A DNA stretch of 58,077 nt from Rubrivivax sp. (GCA_018780805.1 JADMJD010000215.1:1-58077), one strand, 5' to 3'; counted from the stretch's first letter, positions 26,300 to 35,975 are shown. Notes: a model not told the origin generated them from the sequence alone. Numbers and translations: made by a program.

Positions 26300-27709
26300 A
26301 TGAAACACGCCGTCAAACACATCCACTTCGTGGGCATCGGCGGCGCCGGCATGAGCGGCATCGCCGAGATCCTGCACAACCTGGGTTACGCCGTCTCCGG
26401 CTCGGACCAGAACGATGGCGCGGTCACGCGCCGGTTGGTCTCGCTGGGCATCCGGGTCGCCATCGGCCATGCGGCAGACAACATCGCCGGCGCCGAAGCC
26501 GTGGTCACCTCCACCGCGGTGAAAGGCGACAACCCCGAGGTGCTGGCCGCGCGCGCCAAACGCATCCCGGTGGTGCCGCGTGCGGTGATGCTGGCCGAGC
26601 TGATGCGCCTGAAACGCGGCATCGCGATCGCCGGCACGCATGGCAAGACCACCACCACCTCGCTGGTCACCAGCGTGCTGGCCGAAGCCGGTGTGGACCC
26701 CACCTTCGTGATCGGCGGCAAGCTGCAGAGCGCAGGTGCCAACAGCCGGCTGGGCTCGGGCGACTACATCGTGGTCGAGGCCGACGAAAGTGACGCCTCG
26801 TTCCTGAACCTGAACCCCATCCTGTCGGTGGTCACCAACATCGACGCCGACCACATGGAGACCTACGGCCACGACCTGACGCGGCTGCGCAGCGCCTTCG
26901 TGGACTTCCTTCACCGCATGCCGTTCTACGGCGCTGCCATCCTGTGCGGTGACGATGCCGGCATCCGCAGCATCCAGCCCATGGTGTCGCGTCCGGTGGT
27001 CAGCTACGGCTTGGGGCCGGAGAACCAGGTGCGTGCGGTGGACGTGCAGGCGCTGCCAGGCGGCCAGATGCGTTTCACCTGCCAGCGCCGCAACGGCGCG
27101 GTGATGCCCGATCTGGCCATCACGTTGAACCTGCCCGGTGAACACAACGTGCGCAACGCGCTGGCCGCCATCGCGGTGGCCAACGAGCTGGAGCTGCCTG
27201 ATGACGCGGTCGTGCGCGCGTTGGCGGGTTTTTCGGGCGTGGGCCGGCGCTTCGAGCGCTACGGCGAGCTGCCCGCTGCAGGAGGTGGCCGCTTCACGCT
27301 GATCGACGACTACGGCCACCACCCGGTGGAGATGGCGGCCGTGGTCGCTGCCGCCCGTGGCGCCTTCCCGGGCCGGCGCCTGGTGCTGGCCTTCCAGCCG
27401 CACCGCTACACGCGCACCCGCGATTGTTTCGAGGACTTCGTCAAGGTGATGGGCACCGCCGATGCGCTGCTGCTGACCGAGGTCTATGCCGCCGGTGAAG
27501 CACCACTGGTGGCCGCTGACGGCCGCGCGCTGGCACGTGCGCTGCGTGTGGCCGGCCACACCGAGCCGGTGTTCGTCGACGAGGTGACGGGCCTGCCCGA
27601 CGCCATCGCCGGTTTTGCGCGCGATGGTGATGTGGTCATCGTGATGGGCGCCGGCACCATCGGTGCGGTGCCGCAGAAGCTGGTCGATCTGCTGGGGGTG
27701 GCGGCATGA
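26300..27709 (+). CDS. murC: UDP-MurNAc:L-alanine ligase MurC
   Basis: A 469-residue ligase that starts the stem peptide. Visible motifs are [14 protein letters not shown] (about 9-22), P-loop [13 protein letters not shown] (about 111-123), [21 protein letters not shown] and [13 protein letters not shown] at 26300 is chosen because AGGAG lies just upstream and the conserved N-terminus begins eight residues later; an upstream in-frame start at 26264 would read through the repeat. It overlaps ddl (ATGA). Confidence 0.97.
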   Translation: MKHAVKHIHFVGIGGAGMSGIAEILHNLGYAVSGSDQNDGAVTRRLVSLGIRVAIGHAADNIAGAEAVVTSTAVKGDNPEVLAARAKRIPVVPRAVMLAELMRLKRGIAIAGTHGKTTTTSLVTSVLAEAGVDPTFVIGGKLQSAGANSRLGSGDYIVVEADESDASFLNLNPILSVVTNIDADHMETYGHDLTRLRSAFVDFLHRMPFYGAAILCGDDAGIRSIQPMVSRPVVSYGLGPENQVRAVDVQALPGGQMRFTCQRRNGAVMPDLAITLNLPGEHNVRNALAAIAVANELELPDDAVVRALAGFSGVGRRFERYGELPAAGGGRFTLIDDYGHHPVEMAAVVAAARGAFPGRRLVLAFQPHRYTRTRDCFEDFVKVMGTADALLLTEVYAAGEAPLVAADGRALARALRVAGHTEPVFVDEVTGLPDAIAGFARDGDVVIVMGAGTIGAVPQKLVDLLGVAA

Positions 27710-28653
27710 GCGGGCTCGGAAAGGTCGCGGTCCTGATGGGCGGCACCAGCGCCGAGCGCGAGGTGTCCCTCATGTCCGGCACGGGCGTGCTGCAGGCGCT
27801 GCAGTCGGTCGGCGTGGACGCACACGCCTTCGATCCGGCACAGCGCGGCCTGCACGAGCTGAAGGCCGATGGCTTCGAACGTGTCTTCATCGCGCTGCAC
27901 GGCCGCCACGGCGAAGACGGCACGGTGCAGGGCGCGCTGGAGCTGCTGGGCATCCCCTACACCGGCTCGGGCGTGATGGCCAGCGCCGTGGCGATGGACA
28001 AGGTGATGACCAAGCGTGTGTGGCAGGCGGAAGGCCTGCCCACGCCGCGCTGGCTGCGGCTGGAAGCGGGCCAACGCACCCGTGAACACATCATCCAGGT
28101 GCCGGATGAGCTGGGCCTGCCGCTGATCGTCAAACCCCCGCGCGAGGGTTCGTCCATCGGCATCAGCAAGGTCAAGGGTTATTCGCAGATGCAGGACGCG
28201 GTGACGCTGGCGGCGCAGTACGACGCCGACGTGCTGTGCGAGGAGTTCATCGAAGGCACCGAGCTCACCTGCCCGGTGCTGGGCAGCGGCGACAGCGCGC
28301 TCGCGCTGCCGGTGATCCGCATCGCCGCGCCCGACGGCAACTACGACTACGAACACAAGTACTTCAGCGACGACACCGGCTACCACTGCCCCAGCGGCCT
28401 GAGCGCCGAGGTCGAGGCCGAGGTGCAGCGCCTGACCCTGGCTGCCTATCGCACGCTGGGCTGCCGCGGCTGGGGCCGCGCCGACCTGATGCAGCGCGGC
28501 AGCGACGGCCGGATCTTCCTGCTGGAGATGAACACCAGCCCGGGCATGACGGGGCATTCGCTGGTGCCGCTGTCGGCCCAGGCGGCCGGCATCGGGTACC
28601 CGCAGCTGTGCGTGAAGCTGCTCGAGATGGCGGCCTTGGACTCATCACGATGA
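27706..28653 (+). CDS. ddl: D-alanine:D-alanine ligase
   Basis: A 315-residue ATP-grasp enzyme making the D-Ala-D-Ala dipeptide used by MurF. Motifs: [45 protein letters not shown] and [18 protein letters not shown]. Its position between murC and ftsQ matches DdlB. It overlaps both neighbours by 4 bases. Confidence 0.97.
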   Translation: MSGLGKVAVLMGGTSAEREVSLMSGTGVLQALQSVGVDAHAFDPAQRGLHELKADGFERVFIALHGRHGEDGTVQGALELLGIPYTGSGVMASAVAMDKVMTKRVWQAEGLPTPRWLRLEAGQRTREHIIQVPDELGLPLIVKPPREGSSIGISKVKGYSQMQDAVTLAAQYDADVLCEEFIEGTELTCPVLGSGDSALALPVIRIAAPDGNYDYEHKYFSDDTGYHCPSGLSAEVEAEVQRLTLAAYRTLGCRGWGRADLMQRGSDGRIFLLEMNTSPGMTGHSLVPLSAQAAGIGYPQLCVKLLEMAALDSSR

Positions 28654-29432
28654 ACTCCACCGCACCGCTGCCGCTGGACGTGCGCCTGATGAACGGCGTG
28701 GCCACGGCCATCTTCGCCGCGGCCGTCGCCACGCTGCTGGTGGCCGGGGTGCTGTGGCTCACACGCGCGCCCTGGTTCGTGATCCGCGCCGTGCAGATCG
28801 ACGGCGACCTGGCCCGCAACAGCGTGCCCACGTTGCGTGCGAACGCGCTGCCGCGGCTGCAGGGCAACTTCTTCAGCATCGACCTGCAGCGTGCGCGAGC
28901 CGCCTTCCAGAGCGTGCCCTGGGTGCGCCAGGCCGTGGTGCGCCGCGTCTGGCCCGACCGCCTGGCCGTGCGGCTGGAAGAGCACCGCCCGGTGGCGCTG
29001 TGGCAGAGCGACGAAGAAAACCCGCTGCTGGTCAACAGCTTCGGCGAGCTGTTCGAGGCCAACGTCGGCGATGTCGAAGACGACCGGCTGCCGGTGTTCG
29101 ACGGCCCGGCCGGCAGCTCGGCCCAGATGTGGGCGATGCTGCAGCGCCTGCAGCCGCTGCTGGCCACGCAGGAGCTGACGCTCAAGCGCCTGGCGCTGTC
29201 GGCGCGTGGCTCGTGGCGCGGCGACACCGAAGACGGCCAGAGCATCCAGTTCGGCCGCGGCACCGAAGAGGAAGTGGTGGCGCGCACCGACCGCTTCGTG
29301 CGCACGCTCACGCAGGTGACGGGCCGCTACCGCAAGCCGCTGCTCAGCGCCGACCTGCGCCACGCCGATGGCTACGCGCTGAAGCTCGAAGGCGTCAGCA
29401 CCGTGACGACTGCCGCGTCTGGTGTGAACTGA
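28650..29432 (+). CDS. ftsQ: Cell division protein FtsQ
   Basis: A 260-residue bitopic protein: one membrane helix (about 15-39), a POTRA domain starting at [12 protein letters not shown], then the FtsQ beta domain ([24 protein letters not shown] pattern is the classic signature, here about 90-113). It bridges the FtsLB complex to the rest of the divisome. The ATG overlaps the ddl stop; 20 bases separate it from ftsA, one of the looser junctions in the operon. Confidence 0.95.
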   Translation: MNSTAPLPLDVRLMNGVATAIFAAAVATLLVAGVLWLTRAPWFVIRAVQIDGDLARNSVPTLRANALPRLQGNFFSIDLQRARAAFQSVPWVRQAVVRRVWPDRLAVRLEEHRPVALWQSDEENPLLVNSFGELFEANVGDVEDDRLPVFDGPAGSSAQMWAMLQRLQPLLATQELTLKRLALSARGSWRGDTEDGQSIQFGRGTEEEVVARTDRFVRTLTQVTGRYRKPLLSADLRHADGYALKLEGVSTVTTAASGVN

Positions 29433-29452
29433 CGGAGTCAACTGAGAAACAC

Positions 29453-30685
29453 ATGGCCAAGGAATTCAAGGATCTCATCGTCGGCCTGGACATCGGCACC
29501 GCCAAGGTGATGGTGGTCGTGGCCGAGGTGCTGCCCAGCGGCGACCTGCGGGTCGCCGGCCTGGGCGTGGCGCCCACGCATGGGCTCAAGCGCGGTGTGG
29601 TGGTCAACATCGAGGCCACGGTGCAAAGCATCCAGCAGGCGCTGAAAGAGGCCGAGATGATGGCCGCCTGCAAGATCGGCAGCGTGTGGACCGGCATCAC
29701 CGGCAGCCACATCCGCGGCCAGAACAGCACCGGCATGGTGATCGTGCGCGACAACCGCGAGGTCACGCCCACCGACGTGGCGCGCGTGGTGGAAACGGCC
29801 AAGGCCATCAACATCCCGAACGACCAGCGCCTGCTGCTGGTGGAGCCGCAGGAATTCATCATCGACGGGCACGAGGTGAAAGAGCCCATCGGCATGAGCG
29901 GCAGCCGGCTCGAGGTGAAGGTGCACATCGTCAACGGCGCGCAGAGCGCGGCCGAGAACATCCTGAAATGTGTGCGCCGCTGCGGGCTGGAGGTGCAGGG
30001 CCTGGTGCTGAACCCCAGCGCCAGCGCCGCGGCCGTGCTGAGCGACGACGAGAAGGACCTGGGCGTGGCCGTGGTCGACATCGGCGCCGGCACCACCGAC
30101 GTGCAGATCTACACCGACGGCAGCGTGCGCCACACGGCCGTGATCCCGATCGCCGGCGACCTGATCACCAGCGACATCGCGATGGCGCTGCGCACGCCCA
30201 CCAAGGACGCGGAAGAGATCAAGGTGGAGCATGGCGTTGCGAAGCAACTGCTGGCCGACCCCGGCGAGCAGCTGGAGGTGCCGGGCCTGGGCGACCGCGC
30301 ACCACGGTTCCTGTCGCGCCAGGCGCTGGCCGGTGTGATCGAACCGCGCGTGGAAGAGATCTTCTCGCTGGTGCACCAGGTCATCCGCGAAAGTGGCTAC
30401 GAAGAGCTGCTGTCCAGCGGCATCGTGCTCACCGGCGGCAGCGCCGTGATGCCGGGCATGGTGGAGCTGGGCGAGGACATTTTCTTGAAGCCCGTGCGCA
30501 AGGGCCTGCCGATCTACCACGGTGCGCTCTACGACATGGTGTGCAGCCCACGCAGCGCCACCGTGATGGGCCTGCTGGAAGAGGCCCGCATCGCGCGCAC
30601 CCGCGGGCACAAGGCGGCGGCCCAGGCCGGCTCGGTCAAGACCCTGGTCGGCCGGGCCAAGGACTGGTTCTTAGGCAATTTCTAA
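29453..30685 (+). CDS. ftsA: Cell division protein FtsA
   Basis: A 410-residue actin-like ATPase that tethers FtsZ to the membrane. Nucleotide-binding segments are VGLDIGTAKVMVVVAE (about 10-25), VVDIGAGTTDVQIY and VLTGGSAVMPGM; the 1C domain lies between. The C-terminal amphipathic helix KTLVGRAKDWFLGNF is the membrane target. ATG at 29453 follows an ACTGAGAAAC stretch with only weak Shine-Dalgarno character. Confidence 0.97.
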   Translation: MAKEFKDLIVGLDIGTAKVMVVVAEVLPSGDLRVAGLGVAPTHGLKRGVVVNIEATVQSIQQALKEAEMMAACKIGSVWTGITGSHIRGQNSTGMVIVRDNREVTPTDVARVVETAKAINIPNDQRLLLVEPQEFIIDGHEVKEPIGMSGSRLEVKVHIVNGAQSAAENILKCVRRCGLEVQGLVLNPSASAAAVLSDDEKDLGVAVVDIGAGTTDVQIYTDGSVRHTAVIPIAGDLITSDIAMALRTPTKDAEEIKVEHGVAKQLLADPGEQLEVPGLGDRAPRFLSRQALAGVIEPRVEEIFSLVHQVIRESGYEELLSSGIVLTGGSAVMPGMVELGEDIFLKPVRKGLPIYHGALYDMVCSPRSATVMGLLEEARIARTRGHKAAAQAGSVKTLVGRAKDWFLGNF

Positions 30686-30699
30686 AGCGAGGCGTCGAC

Positions 30700-30774
30700 A
30701 TGATCCCCCCACCAAGACGCCCGATTTCCGCGCCGGTCACCGGCATCCATTCACACGGCAACTGCAAGTTCTGA
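30700..30774 (+). CDS. Possible 24-residue leader peptide between ftsA and ftsZ
   Basis: An ATG with GAGGCG a few bases upstream opens a 24-codon frame (MIPPPRRPISAPVTG..., ending GNCKF) that fills most of the 103-base ftsA-ftsZ gap. Its TGA is followed directly by the strong ftsZ Shine-Dalgarno AGGAGG at 30779-30784. Placement suits a translated leader that would affect ribosome access to ftsZ. It could equally be chance, since only one short frame is available and no homologue is known to me. Confidence 0.3.
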   Translation: MIPPPRRPISAPVTGIHSHGNCKF

Positions 30775-30788
30775 CTCAGGAGGTCCAC

Positions 30789-32018
30789 ATGGCCATCGAA
30801 ATGATTGAAGCATTCGACGAAGGCACCAAGATCAAGGTGATCGGCGTGGGCGGCGGCGGCGGCAACGCGGTCGAGCACATGATTTCGCAAGGCGTGCAAG
30901 GCGTGGAGTTCCTCTGCGCCAACACCGATGCGCAGGCGCTCAACCGCAGCCAGGCCCACCACCTGATCCAGCTGGGTGCGAACGGCCTGGGCGCCGGCGG
31001 CAAACCCGACAAGGGCCGCGCCGCCGCGCAAGAGGCCGAGGCCAAGGTGCGCGAGGCGCTGGAAGGCGCGCACATGGTCTTCATCACCGCCGGCATGGGC
31101 GGCGGCACCGGCACGGGCGCGGCCCCCATCGTGGCCAAGGTGGCCAAGGAGATGGGCATCCTGACCGTGGGCGTGGTGACCAAACCCTTCGAGTTCGAAG
31201 GCACGCGCCGCATGAAACAGGCCGACGCCGGCACCTCGGAGCTGGAGGCCAACGTCGACAGCCTGATCGTGGTGCTGAACGAAAAGCTGCTGGAGGTGCT
31301 GGGTGACGACGTCACGCAGGAGCAGGCCTTCGCCCACGCCAACGACGTGCTGAAAAACGCCGTGGGCGGCATCAGCGACATCATCCACATGGACGCGCAG
31401 GTCAACGTCGACTTCGAAGACGTGAAGACCGTGATGAGCGAGCCCGGCAAGGCGATGATGGGCACGGCCACGGCCACCGGCCCGGACCGCGCCACCAAGG
31501 CCGCCGAAGCCGCCGTGGCCTGCCCGCTGCTGGAAGGCATCGACCTGAGCGGTGCACGTGGGGTGCTGGTGCTCATCGCCGCCAGCCGCGGCAACTTCAA
31601 GCTCAAGGAAAGCCAGACCGCGATGAACTGCATCCGCCGCTACGCGTCGGAAGAAGCGCACATCATCTTCGGCGCAGCCTACGACGAAGGCCTGGGCGAC
31701 CAGCTGCGCGTGACCGTGATCGCCACGGGTCTGTCCCCGCAGAACAAGCGCCAGCAGGCGCCGCTGAGTGTGGTGCAGACCCCCGTGCTGCGCACCGGCA
31801 CCGACAACCTGCCGGTGCTGAACCAGGTGGCCCCGGCGACCACGCAGGCCGGCATGGCGCCGCAGCAGAACGCACCGATCACGCACGACTACGGCGGTCT
31901 GAACACCCCCAGCGTGTGGCGCAGCGGCCGCACCGCGGCGGCCAAGGTGGATGCGCTGGCCAGCCACGGGATGGATGAGATCGAGATTCCGGCGTTTCTC
32001 AGGAAACAAGCCGACTGA
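30789..32018 (+). CDS. ftsZ: Cell division GTPase FtsZ
   Basis: A 409-residue tubulin homologue that forms the division ring. The tubulin signature GGGTGTGAAP (about 103-112), the N-terminal GVGGGGGNAVEHM and the T7 loop NVDFEDVKTVM are present. A variable linker of about 60 residues leads to the C-terminal peptide EIEIPAFLRKQAD, which binds FtsA and ZipA-type partners. AGGAGG five bases upstream of the ATG is the best Shine-Dalgarno in the operon, fitting the high FtsZ level cells need. A perfect hairpin straddles the stop codon. lpxC, its usual downstream neighbour, is absent here. Confidence 0.98.
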   Translation: MAIEMIEAFDEGTKIKVIGVGGGGGNAVEHMISQGVQGVEFLCANTDAQALNRSQAHHLIQLGANGLGAGGKPDKGRAAAQEAEAKVREALEGAHMVFITAGMGGGTGTGAAPIVAKVAKEMGILTVGVVTKPFEFEGTRRMKQADAGTSELEANVDSLIVVLNEKLLEVLGDDVTQEQAFAHANDVLKNAVGGISDIIHMDAQVNVDFEDVKTVMSEPGKAMMGTATATGPDRATKAAEAAVACPLLEGIDLSGARGVLVLIAASRGNFKLKESQTAMNCIRRYASEEAHIIFGAAYDEGLGDQLRVTVIATGLSPQNKRQQAPLSVVQTPVLRTGTDNLPVLNQVAPATTQAGMAPQQNAPITHDYGGLNTPSVWRSGRTAAAKVDALASHGMDEIEIPAFLRKQAD

Positions 32019-32062
32019 AGTCGGCTTGTGGGCGCAAGCAGGCCGGCTGAGGTTGGTCTGTG
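32007..32062 (+). other. Duplicated RNA hairpin at and after the ftsZ stop codon
   Basis: CAAGCCGACT (32007-32016) and AGTCGGCTTG (32019-32028) form a perfect inverted repeat centred on the ftsZ TGA. A second, related unit follows at 32042-32062 (period 32 bases). Apart from one flanking change, the two 21-base units differ at four positions inside the stem, and each change turns a Watson-Crick pair into a G-U pair, so both fold in the ftsZ mRNA. They precede the terminator. Confidence 0.7.
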
Positions 32063-32072
32063 CTTGATGGAC

Positions 32073-32105
32073 AAGGGGCGCTGCGGCGCCCCTTGTTGTT
32101 TTTGC
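32073..32105 (+). terminator. Rho-independent terminator of the dcw operon
   Basis: AAGGGGCGC (32073-32081), loop TGCG and AAGGGGCGC's complement GCGCCCCTT (32086-32094) form a perfect 9-bp stem, followed by GTTGTTTTTG. This is a strong intrinsic terminator 55 bases after the ftsZ stop. Confidence 0.9.
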
Positions 32106-32127
32106 CCGAAGAAGTTCAAGACCGGCC

Positions 32128-32414
32128 TTGTCGCTCCGGACGCCGGCGCATTGGCAGCTGCGCAAGCTGCGCAAGCTGACTCGGCCGCGCAACGAGCGCA
32201 AGCGTCCTGACCTGCCGCTGCTCTCGGTCGCACGCGGGAAGGGTGTCTTCGTGCGCTCGATGACCGACCTGGACAAACACCACAACGTCATCCCCGAGGA
32301 CTTGAACAAGGGGCCCGAGCGGGCAGCCAGGTCATCAACCAGATGAAGGCCTGGCAGGGGTCGATGGGCATCGCACCGGTGGACGGCCTCGTGAGCCCGG
32401 CCTGCTGCGTCTAG
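32128..32414 (+). pseudogene. hsdS: Remnant of a type I restriction specificity subunit (hsdS)
   Basis: The first frame encodes PAHWQLRKLRKL, then LPLLSVARGKGVFVRS and HHNVIPEDLNKG, in the order seen in the first target-recognition domain of HsdS. After a one-base frame change near 32318 the match resumes as QVINQMKAWQGSMGIAP and VDGLVSPACCV, then stops at TAG (32412-32414). Only about 95 of some 400 codons survive and no hsdM or hsdR is nearby, so this is a dead fragment. The following 190 bases (32415-32605) show no recognisable gene. Confidence 0.75.
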
Positions 32415-32605
32415 GACTTCGCCAGCAAGAATCGCAGCTTCGGGCGGGTGCCGCTGCGCAGCAAGCCCCTGGGGCGCACTTCGCCGCGGCGTTGGGCGAC
32501 GGTCGATCCCGGGCACGGATTCACTCCCAGCCCGGAACGGCAGTTCGCCTCGGTCCACCCGGGGCCGAACACCGGGTTGCGGTGGAGCGGCATGGGGCCT
32601 GTTCG

Positions 32606-33538
32606 TCAGTGGCGCCCCATCACCGTCTCGACTTCGGCCAGACGCTGCGTCAGGCGTGGCGTGGCGAAGTCAAGCAGCGCCTGCAGCTTCAGCGGAATCA
32701 GGCGCTTGCTGGGATAGACCAGGTGCACGGGGTACGGATCGCTGTCATGGGCCGCGAGCACCGGCACCAGCCGCCCCGCCGCGACATGGGGTGCCACCTG
32801 GTAGCTGGTGGCCTGTACCAGGCCCAGGCCGGCGATCGCGGCCTGCAAGGCCGACTCCGGCGTGGTCGTCGAGGTGCGCACGTGGACCGGCACCTGGGTT
32901 TCGGTGGACCTGTCTTCCCGGCGCAGCGTCAGCGCCCAGGTCTTGTGGGGCGTGAGCCCGGTCCAGCTGATGCAGTCGTGCTCGGCCAAGGCTGTCGGAT
33001 CCAGGGGCGTGCCACGCGCCTGAAGATAGGCCGGCGCCGCGCAGATGACGGTCCTGATGGTGCCCAGCTCGCGCGCCACGAGGCTGCTGTCGGCCAGGTT
33101 GCCGACGCGCACCGCGCAGTCCACGTGCTCTTCGACGAGCGGCAGCACGCGGTCCGCCAATTGCAGGTGCACATTGACCTGCGCGTACGCGCGCAGGAAC
33201 TCGTGCACCACCGGCTGCAGGTGCTGCTGGCCGAAGCCCAGCGGTGCGGTGACCACCAGGTCGCCCTTGGGCTGCCGGTATTCGCCAGTGACTTCTTCGT
33301 CGGCGTCCCGCAGCGCGTCGATGACGCGGCTGCAGGCCTCGAAGTAGCGCCGGCCGCCTTCGGTGAGCGCCACGTGCCGCGTCGTCCGCACGAACAGCCG
33401 CACCCCCAGCGCTTCTTCGAGCAAGGCCACCTTGCGGCTGACGTTGGCCACCGGTGTGCCCAAGGCGCGGCCTGCGGCCGAGAAGCCGCCGTGGCGGGCC
33501 ACCGCCACGAAGGCGCTGACGGCGTCGAATCGGTCCAT
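32606..33538 (-). CDS. LysR-family transcriptional regulator
   Basis: A 310-residue regulator with an N-terminal winged helix (about 1-60: FDAVSAFVAVARHGGFSAAGRALGTPVANVSRKVALLE) and a C-terminal effector domain. It belongs to the group in which the first helix reads MDRFDAVSAFV. It is divergent from the AhpD-like/hydrolase/flavin-oxidase-like genes, with 59-119 bases between the starts, and so is likely to control them. The gene ends close to unassigned DNA next to the hsdS remnant. Confidence 0.93.
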   Translation of the reverse strand: MDRFDAVSAFVAVARHGGFSAAGRALGTPVANVSRKVALLEEALGVRLFVRTTRHVALTEGGRRYFEACSRVIDALRDADEEVTGEYRQPKGDLVVTAPLGFGQQHLQPVVHEFLRAYAQVNVHLQLADRVLPLVEEHVDCAVRVGNLADSSLVARELGTIRTVICAAPAYLQARGTPLDPTALAEHDCISWTGLTPHKTWALTLRREDRSTETQVPVHVRTSTTTPESALQAAIAGLGLVQATSYQVAPHVAAGRLVPVLAAHDSDPYPVHLVYPSKRLIPLKLQALLDFATPRLTQRLAEVETVMGRH

Positions 33539-33657
33539 GCTTTCCTGATTTTCAAGAAGGTGATTCGCGAGACAGACGGATTATCAATTCGGATGGCATG
33601 AAAAACAATTCGCTCCACGCCAACACCGCGTCCATCGCCACCCACCTGGAGCCCTTC

Positions 33658-34212
33658 ATGCCCCGTTTGAACACCCCCGCCACCATCGACGCCGCACCCG
33701 CCGCCACCCACGCATCGCTCACGGCCGTGGAGAAACAACTGGGTGGGGTGCCGAACCTGTTCCGCGTTGTCGCCAACAGCCCCGCGGCGCTGACGGGCTA
33801 CCTGCAACTGAGCGCCGCATCCGCACAAGGTGGCCTGGATGCGGCCACCCGTGAACGCATCGCCTTGGCCGTGGCCGAACTCAACGGATGCGGCTATTGC
33901 CTGGCGGCCCACGCCTTCCTGGGCCGCAAGCTGGCCAAGCTGGACGACGCCGAGATCACCGCCAACCGCAGCGGCGCGTCCACAGACCCGAAGGCCGACG
34001 CCGCCGTGCGCTTCGCAGCCGCCGTGGTGCGCCAACGCGGGCGGGTCGGCAACGACCAGGTCCAGGCGGTGCTGAGCGCCGGCTACAGCGACGCGCAGGT
34101 GCTGGACATCCTGCTGGCCGTCGCGCTGAACACCTTCACCAACTACGTCAACGAAGTGGCGCAGACCGAGCTCGACTTCCCGGCCGTCCAGCCGCTGCAG
34201 CTGGCTGCCTGA
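33658..34212 (+). CDS. AhpD-like carboxymuconolactone decarboxylase family protein
   Basis: A 184-residue helical protein with the redox motif NGCGYCLAAH (about 77-86), as in AhpD-type alkylhydroperoxidases; the two Cys and the His form a proton-relay/thiol site. Members act in peroxide defence. The ATG at 33658 is preferred over one at 33598 because TGGAG precedes it and related proteins begin MPRLN; the longer form would add 20 residues without clear conservation. It is the first gene of a likely three-gene operon divergent from a LysR gene. Confidence 0.85.
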   Translation: MPRLNTPATIDAAPAATHASLTAVEKQLGGVPNLFRVVANSPAALTGYLQLSAASAQGGLDAATRERIALAVAELNGCGYCLAAHAFLGRKLAKLDDAEITANRSGASTDPKADAAVRFAAAVVRQRGRVGNDQVQAVLSAGYSDAQVLDILLAVALNTFTNYVNEVAQTELDFPAVQPLQLAA

Positions 34213-34240
34213 ACCGTTTCACCCACTCTACGAGATCGTC

Positions 34241-35107
34241 ATGAACACCAGCACCAGCGCCCTCTCCACCCGCGTCGAGCATCACCAGATCGACATCGAC
34301 GGCCTCAGCACCTTCTACCGCGCAGCCGGTGACCCGGCCAGCCCGGTGATCGTGCTGCTGCACGGCTTCCCGTCGTCGTCGCACATGTTCCGCGACCTCA
34401 TCCCGCTGCTGGCCGACCGCTTCCGCGTCATCGCACCCGACTACATCGGCTTCGGCCACTCGGCCGCGCCCACGGTGGGAGCGTTCGAGTACAGCTTCGA
34501 CAAGCTGAGTGCACATGTGCGCGCCTTGCTCGACCGCATCGGCGTGAAGGACGCGATCTACTACATGCAGGACTACGGCGGCCCCATCGGCTGGCGCCTG
34601 GCCACGGCCAGGCCCGAGTCCGTGCGCGGCATGGTGGTGCAGAACGCCAATGCCTACATGGAAGGGCTGACCCCGGCTGTTGCCGGCGTGTTCATGCCGC
34701 TGTGGGAGCAGGGCGACGACACCGGGGCGCGGCAGATGCTGCTGGCCGAGACCACCAAGATGCAGTACATGGCCGGTGCACGCCGGCCCGAGGCGCTGAA
34801 CCCGGATGCATGGACGCTGGACCAGGCGCTGCTCGACCGCCCCGGCAGCGCCGAGCGGCAGATGGCCTTGTTCAAGGACTACCGCCACAACGTGCCGCTG
34901 TTCGACGTGTGGCAGGCCTACTTCCGCGAACACCAGCCCAAGACGCTGGTCGCCTGGGGGCGTGGCGATCCGTTCTTCGGTGTTCCCGGCGCCGAGGCGT
35001 TCCGCCGCGACCTGAAGGACGTTCGCATCGAACTGCTGGACTCCGGTCACTTCGCCCTGGAAGAGAACGCGGCGCAGGTCGCCGACCTGATCAAGCAGAC
35101 GTTCTGA
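34241..35107 (+). CDS. Alpha/beta hydrolase, haloalkane dehalogenase/epoxide hydrolase-like
   Basis: A 288-residue protein. HGFPSSSHMF gives the oxyanion hole; the nucleophile is Asp in MQDYGGPIGW (about 110-119), the acid is Asp in GRGDPFF and the base is His in SGHFALEE. An Asp nucleophile places it with haloalkane dehalogenases and epoxide hydrolases rather than esterases. A cap domain spans roughly 140-220. It lies 28 bases after the AhpD-like gene; substrate unknown. Confidence 0.87.
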   Translation: MNTSTSALSTRVEHHQIDIDGLSTFYRAAGDPASPVIVLLHGFPSSSHMFRDLIPLLADRFRVIAPDYIGFGHSAAPTVGAFEYSFDKLSAHVRALLDRIGVKDAIYYMQDYGGPIGWRLATARPESVRGMVVQNANAYMEGLTPAVAGVFMPLWEQGDDTGARQMLLAETTKMQYMAGARRPEALNPDAWTLDQALLDRPGSAERQMALFKDYRHNVPLFDVWQAYFREHQPKTLVAWGRGDPFFGVPGAEAFRRDLKDVRIELLDSGHFALEENAAQVADLIKQTF

Positions 35108-35159
35108 CCCGGCGCCCGGGCTGCATCCGTGCAGCCCTGCGCACCCCCAGGAGATCGAG

Positions 35160-35747
35160 ATGAGCCACGCCTTCGCCGACATCGCCTTCACCCCCGCCGT
35201 GCGCGCCGCCCAGGCGCGGGACGGCAGCCGGTCGCAGTACGCACGCGCGTTCGAGTCCGGCGGCCCCGTTCGCCATGCCGAGCTCGGGCCGGACGAAGAA
35301 ACATTCATCCACGCCCAGCGCAGCTTCTACATGGCCACGGTGTCTGAGACGGGCTGGCCGTATGTGCAGCACCGCGGCGGCAGCCCGGGCTTGCTGCGTG
35401 TCGTCGACGCCCACACGCTGTCGTTCACGGATCTGCCGGGCAACCGGCAGTTCGTCAGCGTCGGCAACCTCGCCAACAACGACCGGGTGGCCTTGATCCT
35501 GGTGGACTACGCGCATCGACAACGCCTGAAGCTGCTCGGGCGGCTCTCCGTGAGGGAGTTCGAGCTGGCAGGGCGAGCGCAGCGCGAGATGACGATCCGC
35601 GTCGAGGCCTTCGACTGGAACTGTCCGCAGCACATCCCGCTTCGCTTCGAAGCAGAAGACGTGCAGCGCGCACTCGACGCGCGCGACCAGCGCATCGCGC
35701 AGCTGGAGGCGCTGCTGGCGAAGGGCTCTGTTGATCAGCGCCCATGA
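35160..35747 (+). CDS. Pyridoxamine 5'-phosphate oxidase-like flavin protein
   Basis: A 195-residue protein of the split-barrel FMN-binding superfamily. FYMATVSETGWPYVQHRGG (about 57-75) is the usual entry into the barrel, followed by NRQFVSVGNLANNDRVALILVDY. The C-terminus (about 160-190) is a charged helix, possibly a short coiled coil (RALDARDQRIAQLEALLA). It is probably a flavin-dependent reductase or oxidase co-expressed with the two genes before it; it is not PdxH. Start ATG has AGGAGA nearby. Confidence 0.8.
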   Translation: MSHAFADIAFTPAVRAAQARDGSRSQYARAFESGGPVRHAELGPDEETFIHAQRSFYMATVSETGWPYVQHRGGSPGLLRVVDAHTLSFTDLPGNRQFVSVGNLANNDRVALILVDYAHRQRLKLLGRLSVREFELAGRAQREMTIRVEAFDWNCPQHIPLRFEAEDVQRALDARDQRIAQLEALLAKGSVDQRP

Positions 35748-35975
35748 GTGTCACGGCGCTCCCTTCATCGGCCTGCACCGATGCGCTGCGGCGCTGAAGC
35801 CGTCTGCCCCGGCGGCCACGCAAGCGGGCAGGGCAGCGAAGACACACAGGTTGACCCCGCATGGCCTGGTGCGCCTGTGCGCCGTATGCTCTTGTTCGCA
35901 CCCAACGTCATATCCGCCGCTGGCCACTGCCTGAACACCCGTTGACGGCCCCGAGCGCCGGAGGAGGCCCCCAAG

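Noticed and set aside
32415..32605. Continuation of hsdS or a transposase fragment
   Set aside because: Open frames exist but none shows a recognisable motif after the TAG at 32412; left unassigned.
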